Shown: positions 43,748-51,849 of the stretch, piece after piece | How positions within the stretch are numbered: position 1 is the first letter of the stretch | Layout: every line of letters starts with the position of its first letter | From: Specibacter cremeus | GTDB taxonomy: Bacteria > Actinomycetota > Actinomycetes > Actinomycetales > Micrococcaceae | Assembly (NCBI RefSeq): GCF_003946885.1 | Contig: NZ_RWKQ01000003.1 | Coordinates: forward strand, 1-64,000 | DNA length: 64,000 nt | Direction: 5' to 3' | The notes under the pieces: generated by a model | The model's database searches: none | What the model saw: only the letters and a program-made list of their open reading frames with translations | What the model was told of the DNA's origin: nothing | Made by a program: the position numbers and the translations under genes

Positions 43748-44533
43748 CTATCCGAAGCCGAGCGCCGGCCCCAGCGTGAACGCCGCAATGTCAACGAGCG
43801 CGTGGGCGATCACGAGCGGGGCGAGCCGGCCGAACTTCTTGTAGACCCAGCAGAACAGCAGGCCCATGAGGAAGTTGCCCACGAACGGGCCGAACCCCTG
43901 GTACAGGTGGTAGCTGCCGCGGATCAGGGAACTGACCAGTGCCGCGGCGATCGGCCCCAGGCGGAGCTTGTCGAACCTGTCCAGCAGGTAACCCACCATG
44001 ATGGTCTCTTCCAGGACACCCTCACGGATTGCCGAGATCACCAGGATGGGGATCGTCCACCAGTAGGAGTGCAGCGCACTGGGGATGATCTGCGTCGTCA
44101 CGCCCAGTGCCCTGCCCGCGGCGTACAGCCCCAGCGACGGAACACCGATGACAACGAGCAGCCCGAGCGCGCCCAGCCCGTCGCGGACGGGGTGCCGCAG
44201 GTCCAGCCCGAGCCGGCGGAACGTCGACCGTCCGGGAACGGCCAACAGGTAGAAGACCAGGAACACCGGGACCACGGCGAAGAAGATGTCCAGCAGCTGG
44301 TAGGTCAGGTCGAAGTACTCGCGGATGCTGCGCACCGCGTTCAACGTGGACGTCCCGTGCGCCAGCGGCGCCCGGGTCAACTTGTCGATGAGCTGGACCA
44401 CCGAGTACACGGCCGACTGGCCCAGCGACAGGCCCAGCACGATCAGCACCTCGACGACCAGCCTGCGCCGCGACCGGGTGCCCCATCCGTCGGTGGCGAG
44501 GTCGGCGGCGCTTGGCGAGACGGAATCGGACAT
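43748..44533 (-). CDS. CPBP-family intramembrane protein (Abi-like)
   Basis: A 261-residue membrane protein with about seven helices. The CPBP/Abi region shows the Glu-Glu pair in EGVLEETIMVGYLLDRF, a His in SSLIRGSYHLYQGF and a second in PLVIAHALVDIAAF, the residues thought to form the intramembrane protease site. The usual Arg after the Glu pair (EExxxR) is replaced by Val, as in some actinobacterial relatives, so activity is uncertain. The start is unclear: ATG 44533 is used, ATG 44545 is possible, and neither has a good ribosome site. Function unknown. Confidence 0.82.
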   Translation of the reverse strand: MSDSVSPSAADLATDGWGTRSRRRLVVEVLIVLGLSLGQSAVYSVVQLIDKLTRAPLAHGTSTLNAVRSIREYFDLTYQLLDIFFAVVPVFLVFYLLAVPGRSTFRRLGLDLRHPVRDGLGALGLLVVIGVPSLGLYAAGRALGVTTQIIPSALHSYWWTIPILVISAIREGVLEETIMVGYLLDRFDKLRLGPIAAALVSSLIRGSYHLYQGFGPFVGNFLMGLLFCWVYKKFGRLAPLVIAHALVDIAAFTLGPALGFG

Positions 44534-44597
44534 GTAAGCAATCATGCCCGGAAAGTGGGGGAGCGACGTAGGTGGGCGGCGGGATAGGCTGTCCCCC

Positions 44598-45275
44598 ATG
44601 AGCGCGCCGCAGCAGATCATCATGGTCCGGCACGGCCAGTCCGCGGCCAACATTGACCAGACGATCTACAACCGGGTGCCCGACTACCGCATCCCGTTGA
44701 CCGCGCTGGGCCGGGAGCAGGTGGCTGCGGCCGGGGAGAACCTGCGCCGCCAGCTGGACGGGCGCAAGGTGTGCGTCTACGTCTCCCCGTACCTGCGCGC
44801 CTACCAGACACTCGAGGAACTGCGGCTCGGCGACCTCGTGGACCGGGTCATCGAGGAGCCGCGGCTGCGCGAGCAGGACTGGGCCAACTTCCAGGACCCG
44901 GCGGAGATCGCCGACCAGAAGGAGTTGCGCAACGCGTACGGACACTTCTTCTACCGGTTCCGGGACGGGGAGTCCGGATCGGACGTCTACGACCGGGTCT
45001 CCTCCTTCATGGAGACGCTCTACCGGCACTGGGCCAAGCCCGGTTACGCCCCGAACACGCTGCTGGTCACGCACGGGCTGACCATGCGCTTGTTTTGCAT
45101 GCGCTGGTTCCACTGGTCGGTGGAGTACTTCGAGTCGTTGAACAACCCGGGCAACGCCGAGATCCGCACGCTGGTCCGGCACGGCGACGCGTACACGCTG
45201 GACACGTCCTTCGACCAGTGGGCACCGGCGGACCCGTCCAGCACCGTGCTGGACGCCCCCGAGCTGCGGTGGTGA
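44598..45275 (+). CDS. histidine phosphatase (phosphoglycerate mutase-like)
   Basis: A 225-residue enzyme of the histidine phosphatase superfamily. The phosphorylated His12 is in IIMVRHGQSAAN, and the second catalytic His lies in TLLVTHGLTMRLF. The insertion YNRVPDYRIPLTALGREQV and the DWANFQDPAEI region are typical of fungal and actinobacterial PGM-like phosphatases of unknown substrate. It stands alone, divergent from the CPBP gene (64 bp). Confidence 0.86.
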   Translation: MSAPQQIIMVRHGQSAANIDQTIYNRVPDYRIPLTALGREQVAAAGENLRRQLDGRKVCVYVSPYLRAYQTLEELRLGDLVDRVIEEPRLREQDWANFQDPAEIADQKELRNAYGHFFYRFRDGESGSDVYDRVSSFMETLYRHWAKPGYAPNTLLVTHGLTMRLFCMRWFHWSVEYFESLNNPGNAEIRTLVRHGDAYTLDTSFDQWAPADPSSTVLDAPELRW

Positions 45276-45299
45276 CGAGCCGCCACGGCCCGACCGGAG

Positions 45300-46103
45300 T
45301 CAGGCGTCCGGGTAGGACGCCGCCGCAACGATGACCTCGGTGCCGGACTCTTCGAACGCGAGGCGCTGCTCGGCCGTGATCCCCGAATCGGTGATGAGCC
45401 GCTGGAACCGGTACCCCTCCATGGTGGCGAACGCGCGCTTGCCGATCTTCGACGAATCGGCCAGCATGTACGCGTGCGCCGCCCGGCGGGCCATGACCGA
45501 GTTGACGGCCGCCTCCCCCTCGTCGTTGATCGTGGGGCCCACACCGGGCTCGATCCCGTTCACGCCGATGAACGCGATGTCCAGGGCGACCTTCTGCAGG
45601 ATCGTGTCCGTGTACGGGCCGACGAGCTCGTAGGAGCGGGCGTTGACGATGCCCCCGGTGACCATGATCTTGAAGTTCGGCCGCACGGCCAGCTGCACGG
45701 CGATGTTCAGCGCGTTCGTCACGACCGTGAGCGTGGGCCGGTTCGACGGTTCCATGAGGTCGGCGCGGGTGGCCAGCACCTGGGCCAGCGCCGTGCTCGT
45801 CGTGCCGCCGCACAGCCCGATCACGGCGCCCTTCGGGATGAGTTCGCTGGCGGCGTGGGCGATCGCCGTCTTCTCCACGGCCCGGTCATCGCGGTTGTAC
45901 CGCCCGGGCAGGTCGTAGGAGACCGAGCCGGCGCTCGCCCCGCCGCGCGTCCGTGTGAGCAGCCGCTGGGCGGCCAACGAGTCCAGGTCGCGCCGGGCCG
46001 TGGCCGGGGACACGGCCAGTTTCGACACGATCGCCTCCACCTCGACCTGGCCGGCCTCGGCGAGCAGGTCCATGATGGCGGCCAGTCGTTCGGTCCGGTT
46101 CAT
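45300..46103 (-). CDS. DeoR/AgaR-family sugar-phosphate-responsive repressor
   Basis: A 267-residue regulator. The N-terminal HTH (RLAAIMDLLAEAGQVEVEAI, then VSKLAVSPATARRDLDSLAA) is followed by the DeoR sensor domain with GLCGGTTSTALAQVL and the IAFIGVNGIEPGVGPT stretch that binds a sugar phosphate. ATG 46103 is chosen for AAGGAGG six bases upstream; ATG 46109 would leave no spacing. It is the last gene of the galactosamine-type operon and its probable regulator, by analogy with E. coli AgaR. The effector would be a GalNAc- or tagatose-phosphate intermediate. Confidence 0.88.
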   Translation of the reverse strand: MNRTERLAAIMDLLAEAGQVEVEAIVSKLAVSPATARRDLDSLAAQRLLTRTRGGASAGSVSYDLPGRYNRDDRAVEKTAIAHAASELIPKGAVIGLCGGTTSTALAQVLATRADLMEPSNRPTLTVVTNALNIAVQLAVRPNFKIMVTGGIVNARSYELVGPYTDTILQKVALDIAFIGVNGIEPGVGPTINDEGEAAVNSVMARRAAHAYMLADSSKIGKRAFATMEGYRFQRLITDSGITAEQRLAFEESGTEVIVAAASYPDA

Positions 46104-46169
46104 CCGCATCCTCCTTGCATAGGGTCCAGCATAGGGTCCAGCGCTGCGATCGGCTGGTCGTGTGCCACG

Positions 46170-47039
46170 CTACCGGGCCGTCGCCGCCCCCGCGAACAGC
46201 CGCAACAGGCGGGCCGCCTCGGGGGCCAGCGCGGCACGCCCGGCGGCCAGGTATCTTCGGGAGTCCACCACGTCGGGGTGCGCGTCGAGGTACTCGCGCA
46301 CGGCGCGCGTGAAAAACCCGTTCAGGTGCGTGGAGACGTTGATCTTGCGCATCCCGGCGGCAATGGCCGCCACGAGCACGGCGTCGGACACGCCCGAGGA
46401 CCCGTGCAGCACCAGCGGCACCTCCAGCGCGTCCTTCAACTCCGCGATGCGTTCCAGATTCAGCGACGCGCTGCGTTCGGTCATGGCATGCGAAGAGCCG
46501 ACGGCGACGGCCAGCGCGTCCACGCCGGTCGCCTCGACGAACGCGGCGGCCTCGCCGGGGTCGGTGAGGACGCCGGGCGCATGGGCGCCGTCCTTGCCGC
46601 CGACCTTGCCCAGTTCCGCCTCGACGTACACGCCGCGGGCGTGCCCGTACCCGGCCACCCGGCGCGTGGCCGCCACGTTGTCCGCGTACTCGAGGTGGGC
46701 GCCGTCGAACATGATGGAGCCGAACCCGAGGTCGACCGCCTGGCGGGCCAGCGCCTCGTCCTCGGCGTGGTCCAAGTGCACGGCCACCGGCACGGTCGCC
46801 GTGCGGGCGGCGGCCAGCGTCGCGGCGGCGACGGGTTCCAGGCCGCCATGGTACCTGGCGCAGTTTTCCGAGATCTGCAGGATGACCGGGAGCCCTGCGG
46901 CCTCGGCGCCGGCGATCAGACCCTCGATGGTCTCCAGGTGGATGACGTTGAACGCGCCCAGGCCGGTGCCCGCGGCGGCGGCCGCATCCATCAGGGCCCG
47001 CGTGTTGGTCAGGCCGTTCGTCACATTCGTGTTGGTCAA
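46170..47039 (-). CDS. class II fructose/tagatose-bisphosphate aldolase family protein
   Basis: A 289-residue zinc aldolase. The opening LGAFNVIHLETIEGLIAGAE is typical, the catalytic Asp90 and zinc His91 are in VHLDHAED, and other zinc His ligands lie in GYGH and LVLHGSSG. Phosphate contacts appear in MRKINVSTHLN. The length and the VGGKDGAHAPG loop fit tagatose-1,6-bisphosphate (GatY/AgaY) or fructose-bisphosphate aldolases. In context it would split tagatose-1,6-bisphosphate to DHAP and glyceraldehyde-3-phosphate. TTG start with AAGGA upstream, overlapping the kinase stop by 4 nt (TTGA). Confidence 0.88.
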   Translation of the reverse strand: MTNTNVTNGLTNTRALMDAAAAAGTGLGAFNVIHLETIEGLIAGAEAAGLPVILQISENCARYHGGLEPVAAATLAAARTATVPVAVHLDHAEDEALARQAVDLGFGSIMFDGAHLEYADNVAATRRVAGYGHARGVYVEAELGKVGGKDGAHAPGVLTDPGEAAAFVEATGVDALAVAVGSSHAMTERSASLNLERIAELKDALEVPLVLHGSSGVSDAVLVAAIAAGMRKINVSTHLNGFFTRAVREYLDAHPDVVDSRRYLAAGRAALAPEAARLLRLFAGAATAR

Positions 47040-48010
47040 GGCAGTGGTCCTTGCTGGTCGGCGAAGCGGTGTTCGGTGATGGTGAGTTGGTCGGCCAGCT
47101 CGGCGTGCCGGTCGGAGATTTCCCCGGCCCCGGGGGCGAGCACGGCGGCGGCGCTCCAGGCGGTGGCCCGGCGCACCAGCTCGACGAGGTCGGTTTCGCC
47201 GTGGGCGAGGGCGACGGCGGCCGCGCTCACCGCGGCGTCTCCCGCACCGGTGGGGTTGCCGGCCAGCGGCGCTGGCAGCTTGGCCTGCACGTACGTGCCG
47301 GGGCGGGCGGCGTCGAAGCCGAGCATGCCGTCCGCCCCGACGCTGACGAGCACGCGCCGGGCGCCCAGGGCCAGCAGCTTGCCGGCCGCGGCCACCAGAT
47401 CCGTCTCCCCCATGGCGTCGCGCAGCTCGTGGTTGTTGGGCTTGAGCAGGTCGGCGCCGGCGCGAGCGGCGGCCAGGATGCCGGGCCCGGACGTGTCAAT
47501 GATGGCGGGCACGCCGGCGCCGTGGGCGAGCGTCACGAGCGCCGGGTAGAAGTCGGCCGGCGCCCCGTCGGGCAGCGAGCCGGCGCCGACGAGCACGCCG
47601 GCGCCCTGCAGCCGGTCGACGACGGCGGCGGCCAGCGCCTGCCAGTCGGCGGGCGCAAGCGCCGGGCCGCGTTCGTTGAAGATGCTGGTCAATCCGGAGA
47701 CCGTGTCGACCAGGGCGATGGTGCGCCGGGTCGGCGCCGCGACGTCGACGAGCGTGTGCGGGATGCCGGCGGCGGCCAGGTCGGCACGCAGCTGCCCGCC
47801 GGTGTCGCCGCCGGCCGTGGCGATGGCCCGGGTGGCGAAACCCTGCCGGTGCGCCACGCGGGACACGTTCACGCCCTTGCCGCCGGCCCGCACCAGCGGC
47901 GCGTCGACCCGGTGCGAGCCGCCCGGGTCGATGCCGGCCACGGTGTACGTGAGGTCGAGCGCCGGGTTCGCGGTGACCGTCAGGACGACGGGTTCGCGTT
48001 CCTCAGCCAA
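47036..48010 (-). CDS. PfkB-type sugar-phosphate kinase (1-phosphofructokinase/tagatose-6-phosphate kinase)
   Basis: A 324-residue ribokinase-fold kinase. N-terminal VTANPALDLTYTVAGIDPGG and GGKGVNVSRVAHRQGF are the substrate-binding motifs of the LacC/FruK branch. The C-terminal anion hole and catalytic Asp are in GNPTGAGDAAVSAAA. In this operon tagatose-6-phosphate is the expected substrate, giving tagatose-1,6-bisphosphate for the next gene's aldolase. TTG start, overlapping the ROK gene by 8 nt. Fructose-1-phosphate cannot be excluded from sequence alone. Confidence 0.88.
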   Translation of the reverse strand: MAEEREPVVLTVTANPALDLTYTVAGIDPGGSHRVDAPLVRAGGKGVNVSRVAHRQGFATRAIATAGGDTGGQLRADLAAAGIPHTLVDVAAPTRRTIALVDTVSGLTSIFNERGPALAPADWQALAAAVVDRLQGAGVLVGAGSLPDGAPADFYPALVTLAHGAGVPAIIDTSGPGILAAARAGADLLKPNNHELRDAMGETDLVAAAGKLLALGARRVLVSVGADGMLGFDAARPGTYVQAKLPAPLAGNPTGAGDAAVSAAAVALAHGETDLVELVRRATAWSAAAVLAPGAGEISDRHAELADQLTITEHRFADQQGPLP

Positions 48011-48968
48011 CGGGCACCCCCGCCAGCAGGTCCCGGGCCTTCAGGGCCGAGCCGATGAGTCCGGCGTTCTCGCCGAGGGCCGCGTGCACGAACTGCGGGC
48101 GGCGGTGGAACGTGAGCAGCTCATCAACCCGCGCGGCCAGCGGCTCGAACAGCGCCGCGCCGGCCATGGACAGTCCGCCGCCGAGCACCACGGTCTCCGT
48201 GCCCAGCATGGACACGCACTGGGCCACATTGAACGCCAGCGCGTCGACGGCCTCGCGCCATACGCGCGCCGCCGCGCCGTCGTTCTTCCGCGCCAGCTCC
48301 AGCACCGCCTTCGCGCCGTCGACGACGGTCCCGGTGGCGGCGGTGTAGCGGCGGGCGATCGCGCCGGCGGAGGCGAGGGATTCGAGGATGGCCAGCGTTC
48401 CGTCCGGGGCGGGGACCAGGGCGTGGCCGATCTCCCCGGCGAACCCGCCGCCACGCACGCGCCGGCCGTCGCACAGCACGGCCCCGGCGATGCCGGTCCC
48501 GATCACAAGGACCAGGACGTCGGTGCGTCCGGCGGCGGCGCCGATGCGGAACTCCGCCTCCCCGGCCATGGCGACGTCGTGGCCGAACGCGACCGGCAGC
48601 CCGACCAGCCCGGTGAGCCGGTCCCGGAACGGGTAGTCGCGCCAGCCGAGGTTGGCCGAGTAGACGCCCGTCCCGGTCTCCTCGTCGACGATGCCGGGCA
48701 CGGTGACGCCGACGGCCGCGATGGCGGCGTCCGGATGGGCGGCCCGGTAGGCGGCGGTGAGCTCGGCGATGCGCGCCGTGACGGTGTCGCCGGTGTTCGG
48801 CCCGTCCAGCGGGGTGCGGTGGCGTTGGAGGTCGCGCACGTCGGTGTCCCGGCCCTTCGGTGAGCCGTCGAGCGGGCCGGCGACCAGGCCGACCTTCATG
48901 TCGGTGCCGCCCACGTCGAAGGCGAGCACGGTCTCAGGGGCTGGCGCCGCCGGGTGCGGTGTGGTCAT
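48003..48968 (-). CDS. ROK-family sugar kinase lacking the zinc-cysteine cluster
   Basis: A 321-residue ROK kinase. The ATP phosphate loop is LAFDVGGTDMKVGLV, the central GTGIAGAVLCDG and the adenosine motif VVLGGGLSMAG are present, and substrate His is kept in GEIGHALV. The usual CxCGxxGCxE zinc motif just after it is replaced by APDGTLAILESLAS with no Cys, so this copy is structurally divergent. In context it should phosphorylate GalNAc or a related hexosamine. AGGGAG precedes the ATG. It starts 10 bp after the SIS gene. Confidence 0.88.
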   Translation of the reverse strand: MTTPHPAAPAPETVLAFDVGGTDMKVGLVAGPLDGSPKGRDTDVRDLQRHRTPLDGPNTGDTVTARIAELTAAYRAAHPDAAIAAVGVTVPGIVDEETGTGVYSANLGWRDYPFRDRLTGLVGLPVAFGHDVAMAGEAEFRIGAAAGRTDVLVLVIGTGIAGAVLCDGRRVRGGGFAGEIGHALVPAPDGTLAILESLASAGAIARRYTAATGTVVDGAKAVLELARKNDGAAARVWREAVDALAFNVAQCVSMLGTETVVLGGGLSMAGAALFEPLAARVDELLTFHRRPQFVHAALGENAGLIGSALKARDLLAGVPVG

Positions 48969-48978
48969 GCGAGGCTCC

Positions 48979-49884
48979 CTATTGGTCCAGGATCACCGAT
49001 CGGGTCAGGTTGCGCGGCAGGTCCGGGTCCAGGCCGCGGGCGCGGGCGCGCTCGAGCGTGACACGGTGGACGCGGGCCAGTTCGGCCAGCGGGTGCTTGC
49101 CAGTGTTAATGTACAGCGCCCCGGTGACGGCCACGTCGGCGTCCAGCCCGGCGGGCTGCTCGCCGAACATCCAGGTGACGCGGTTCGGGGCGGCGATGGA
49201 GATCGGGCCGTGCCGGTATTCCTTCGCCGGGTACGACTCGGTCCAGCCCTGCACGGCCTCGCGCATCTTCAACCCGGCCTCGTGGGCCAGCCCGACCGTC
49301 CAGTTGTGGCCCAGGAACGTGAACTGCTCGGCGTCGATGAGTTCCTGCCCGACGGGGGCCGTGACGGCGGTCTTCGCGTCCTCGACGGCCTGGGCCAGGT
49401 CCATGCCGACGCTCGTGAGCAGGTAGGCCAGCGCCGTCGTGGCGAAGCGGGTCTGCACCACGGACTGTTCGTCGGCGTAGGGAAGTTCGACGACGGCGTC
49501 GGCCAACGTCATGATCGGCGAGGTGGTGTCGCCCACGAGGGCGACGGTGCGCACGGCACCCTTCAGCTCGGCCAGGATCTCGAGCACTTCGGTGGTGGTG
49601 CCCGAGCGGGTGATGGCCACGACGGCGTCGTAGCCGCGGTTCTTGCCGAGGAACGCCTCGGAGGCGGCGAACGCGTCGGTGACGCCCTTGCCGGCGGACT
49701 CGCGCGCGGCCGCGTAGCTTTGGGCCATGAACCAGGACGTCCCGCAGCCGATGACGGCCACGCGGGCGCCGTCGGCCGGGAGCAGGTGCTCCGCCGTGCT
49801 CTGGGCGATGGCGCGGGCCCAGGCCTCGGGCTGGCTGGTCAGTTCGGCGTCCATGTGGGCGCCGAGGGTGGTGGTTTCGCTCAT
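48979..49884 (-). CDS. SIS-domain protein, AgaS-like galactosamine-6-phosphate deaminase/isomerase
   Basis: A 301-residue protein with two SIS sugar-phosphate isomerase domains. The first has VAVIGCGTSWFMAQSYAAAR and ITRSGTTTEVLEIL (Ser/Thr phosphate loop). The second has FLGHNWTVGLAHEAGLKMRE and PAKEYRHGPISIAA, the GlmS/AgaS-like active-site loop. E. coli AgaS deaminates and isomerises galactosamine-6-phosphate to tagatose-6-phosphate, exactly what the following kinase and aldolase would need. No NagA-type deacetylase is in the window, so GalNAc use would need one elsewhere. AAGGAG precedes the ATG; first gene of the operon. Confidence 0.86.
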   Translation of the reverse strand: MSETTTLGAHMDAELTSQPEAWARAIAQSTAEHLLPADGARVAVIGCGTSWFMAQSYAAARESAGKGVTDAFAASEAFLGKNRGYDAVVAITRSGTTTEVLEILAELKGAVRTVALVGDTTSPIMTLADAVVELPYADEQSVVQTRFATTALAYLLTSVGMDLAQAVEDAKTAVTAPVGQELIDAEQFTFLGHNWTVGLAHEAGLKMREAVQGWTESYPAKEYRHGPISIAAPNRVTWMFGEQPAGLDADVAVTGALYINTGKHPLAELARVHRVTLERARARGLDPDLPRNLTRSVILDQ

Positions 49885-49950
49885 GCTGGGGGCACTCCTT
49901 GGGGCGGGGCGCGCCGCGTGGGGAGGCGGCGCGGGATTGACGGGCTACTT

Positions 49951-49976
49951 GATCACATCATAGCATCAGGATGATC
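49951..49976 (-). promoter_or_regulatory. candidate -10 and operator dyad of the galactosamine operon
   Basis: On the minus strand TATGAT (49957-49962) is a good -10 box about 73 bp before the first start codon; no convincing -35 box is seen. The box lies inside the dyad GATCA-N16-TGATC (49951-49976), which could bind the operon's DeoR-family repressor. Low certainty. Confidence 0.35.
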
Positions 49977-50135
49977 GAAATACATGGTTAAACGTCATCT
50001 TCAATCATTGACTTTGGGTGCGTCCGTGCCCCGCGCGTCCGGTTTGCGCGAGTTCGGGCCTGGCCCGCTTGGCCGAGGCTGGGCGGCACTGAACAAGCGG
50101 CCCGGGCCCGAGTATGCGGCCTCCCGATCGACAAA

Positions 50136-50160
50136 TGGCTATCCATGCAAGCGCCAGTGC
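50136..50160 (+). repeat. solitary copy of the 16.9/17.2 kb element end
   Basis: TGGCTATCCATGCAAGCGCCA (given as TGGCTATCCATG + CAAGCGCCA; 50136-50156) matches 19 of 21 bases of the inverted-repeat ends at 16897-16917 and 17164-17184, and continues GTG like the right copy. No inverted partner is found nearby. Confidence 0.75.
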
Positions 50161-50167
50161 GCTGAGC

Positions 50168-50258
50168 CCAACCCTTCTGCGCATCGTTCGAGGCGGAATG
50201 TTGCGCAGAAGGGCCTCCTGCGCAACATTAGATCCGCAATCGTGCGCAGAACGGTTGG
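50168..50258. repeat. nested hairpin array built on TTGCGCAG
   Basis: Three overlapping inverted repeats: CCCTTCTGCGCA (50172-50183) with TGCGCAGAAGGG (50202-50213), perfect; AATGTTGCGCAG (50197-50208) with CTGCGCAACATT (50218-50229), perfect; and CCAACCCTTCTGCGCA (50168-50183) with TGCGCAGAACGGTTGG (50243-50258), one mismatch. The RNA could adopt alternative folds. It lies 38 bp past the end of the XRE/cupin gene. The TGCGCA core also flanks that gene's start. Confidence 0.85.
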
Positions 50259-50295
50259 CGTAACTGTGGGCGCTGCGGCCACCCCATCACCTTCA

Positions 50296-50886
50296 TCACG
50301 TCTGTGGAGCGTCGTCCTGGGCGTGCAGGTGGGCACGCTCCCCGTCGTGGTCGAAGATGGTGAGGATCTCCACGGGTCCGTTATGGGCGCCGATGGCGTG
50401 CGGAACCATGGTCGAGAACTCGGCCGCGTCGCCTGCTTGGATCAGGACGGTTCGCTCACCCAGTCGCAGGCGGGCCGTGCCGGACAGCACGGCGAACCAC
50501 TCGCGGCCGGGGTGCACGCTCCGGTGCTCCGGGCCGGCGGGCCGTTCGGCGGTGATGCGCATCTTCGCCACCGTCGCACCATGGAGCGTGTCCTCGCGGG
50601 ACAGGAGCCAGGTGGTCAGCCCCGGCGTGTGTTGGGGCTGAGGCCGGATGACCACGTCCTCGTCTTCGGTGGACTCGACGAGTTGGTCGAGCGTGGTGCC
50701 AAGCGCCCTCGCGATGGGGACCAGCTGGTCGAGGGCGATCCTACGGTGCCCGGTCTCGATGCGGCTCAGGGTGGACGGGCTGAGGTAACAGCGCCCGGCG
50801 AGGGCATCCAGGGACCAGCCGCGGGTCAAGCGCAGGGCACGGATGCGTTGGCGGATCACGCCATCCAACGGAACTTCTTGCGTCAT
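50296..50886 (-). CDS. XRE-family regulator with C-terminal cupin domain
   Basis: A 196-residue regulator. Residues 10-70 form a lambda-repressor-like HTH (LRLTRGWSLDALAGRCYLSP then STLSRIETGHRR). Residues 105-185 form a cupin barrel (HRSVHPGREWFAVLSGTARL, then FSTMVPHAIGAHNGPVEILT), which binds a small ligand. ATG 50886 is used; the frame runs further upstream but across the divergent promoter. It is transcribed away from the methyltransferase/oxidoreductase pair and likely controls both. The ligand is unknown. Confidence 0.88.
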   Translation of the reverse strand: MTQEVPLDGVIRQRIRALRLTRGWSLDALAGRCYLSPSTLSRIETGHRRIALDQLVPIARALGTTLDQLVESTEDEDVVIRPQPQHTPGLTTWLLSREDTLHGATVAKMRITAERPAGPEHRSVHPGREWFAVLSGTARLRLGERTVLIQAGDAAEFSTMVPHAIGAHNGPVEILTIFDHDGERAHLHAQDDAPQT

Positions 50887-50912
50887 GCGCAATACTGTAT
50901 GCCATTTGCGCA
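50886..50912. promoter_or_regulatory. TGCGCAA-N13-TTGCGCA dyad between divergent genes
   Basis: TGCGCAA (50886-50892) and TTGCGCA (50906-50912) are perfect inverted repeats in the 48-bp gap between the XRE/cupin regulator and the methyltransferase gene. The first arm touches the regulator's start codon. Position and symmetry suit an autoregulatory operator covering both promoters. The same core recurs in the hairpin array beyond the regulator's end. Confidence 0.55.
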
Positions 50913-50934
50913 GAATGTGTTTAGCCTGGAAGGC

Positions 50935-51849
50935 ATGACACAACACTCCCACCGCCACGCCGGCGGATCCTCACACGAGCACTCGCAGCACCACGAATCC
51001 GGGCTGGCGGACCTGCTGGACCTGGATGCCGCGATGTTCGGCTCCCACCTGGAGGGGGTGACCACCTGGGCACGGCAGCACGCTCCGGAGACTCCGCGCA
51101 CCGTCGTCGACGTCGGGGCCGGGACGGGCAGCTGGAGCCTGGCGCTGGCGCGGCGCTTCCCGGCGGCCGGCGTCGTCGCGATCGACAAATCGCCGGCGAT
51201 GCTCGACCGGGTCCGGGCGGCGGCACTCGGGCAGGGACTGGCGGACCGGGTGGACACCGTACACGCCGACTTGGACGACTCCTGGCCGGCGGTCGGTGCG
51301 GCGGACATCGCGTGGGCGGCCTCCTCCTTGCATGAGGTCGCCGACCCGGACAGGGTGCTGAGGGACATCCGCACCGCCCTGGCACCCGGCGGCCTGCTGG
51401 TGGTCGTCGAGTTGGACACCCTGCCGCGCTTCCTGCCCGACGACGTCGGACTGGGCCGGCCCGGCCTGGAGGCGCGCTGCCATGAGGCCCTGGCGCGGGC
51501 GGGCTGGAACGCGCACCCGGACTGGCGGGGCCCCATGGAGCGGGCCGGCTTCGAGATCATCGAGCAGCGCCGCTTCGCCGTCGAGGCGCGTCCGGATCCG
51601 CTGGTCGCCGAACGCTACGCGCGGGCCTACCTGGGCCGCATTCGCCACGCCCTCGACGGCCGGTTGGCCGCCGAGGACCTGAGCACCCTGGACCACCTCC
51701 TCGCGGGCGAGGACCCCGGTGCCCTGCTACGCCGCGGGGACCTGGCGGTGAGTGCCAGCCGGACCGCCTGGGCGGCCCGGCAACAATCAACATCCCACCG
51801 GGGCCGACGCGGCCGCAGGGATCGGCTCGATGAAGGAGACACTCCATGA
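50935..51849 (+). CDS. class I SAM-dependent methyltransferase with His-rich N-terminus
   Basis: A 304-residue methyltransferase. The first 22 residues contain seven His (MTQHSHRHAGGSSHEHSQHH), suggesting metal binding. Motif I is TVVDVGAGTGSWSLALARRF, motif II GVVAIDKSPAML, and the post-I region reads WAASSLHEVADPDRVLRDIR, as in ubiE-like small-molecule methyltransferases. GGAAGG lies only one base from the ATG, so initiation may be weak or leaderless. Its stop overlaps the next gene (ATGA). Controlled presumably by the divergent XRE/cupin regulator. Acceptor unknown. Confidence 0.85.
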   Translation: MTQHSHRHAGGSSHEHSQHHESGLADLLDLDAAMFGSHLEGVTTWARQHAPETPRTVVDVGAGTGSWSLALARRFPAAGVVAIDKSPAMLDRVRAAALGQGLADRVDTVHADLDDSWPAVGAADIAWAASSLHEVADPDRVLRDIRTALAPGGLLVVVELDTLPRFLPDDVGLGRPGLEARCHEALARAGWNAHPDWRGPMERAGFEIIEQRRFAVEARPDPLVAERYARAYLGRIRHALDGRLAAEDLSTLDHLLAGEDPGALLRRGDLAVSASRTAWAARQQSTSHRGRRGRRDRLDEGDTP

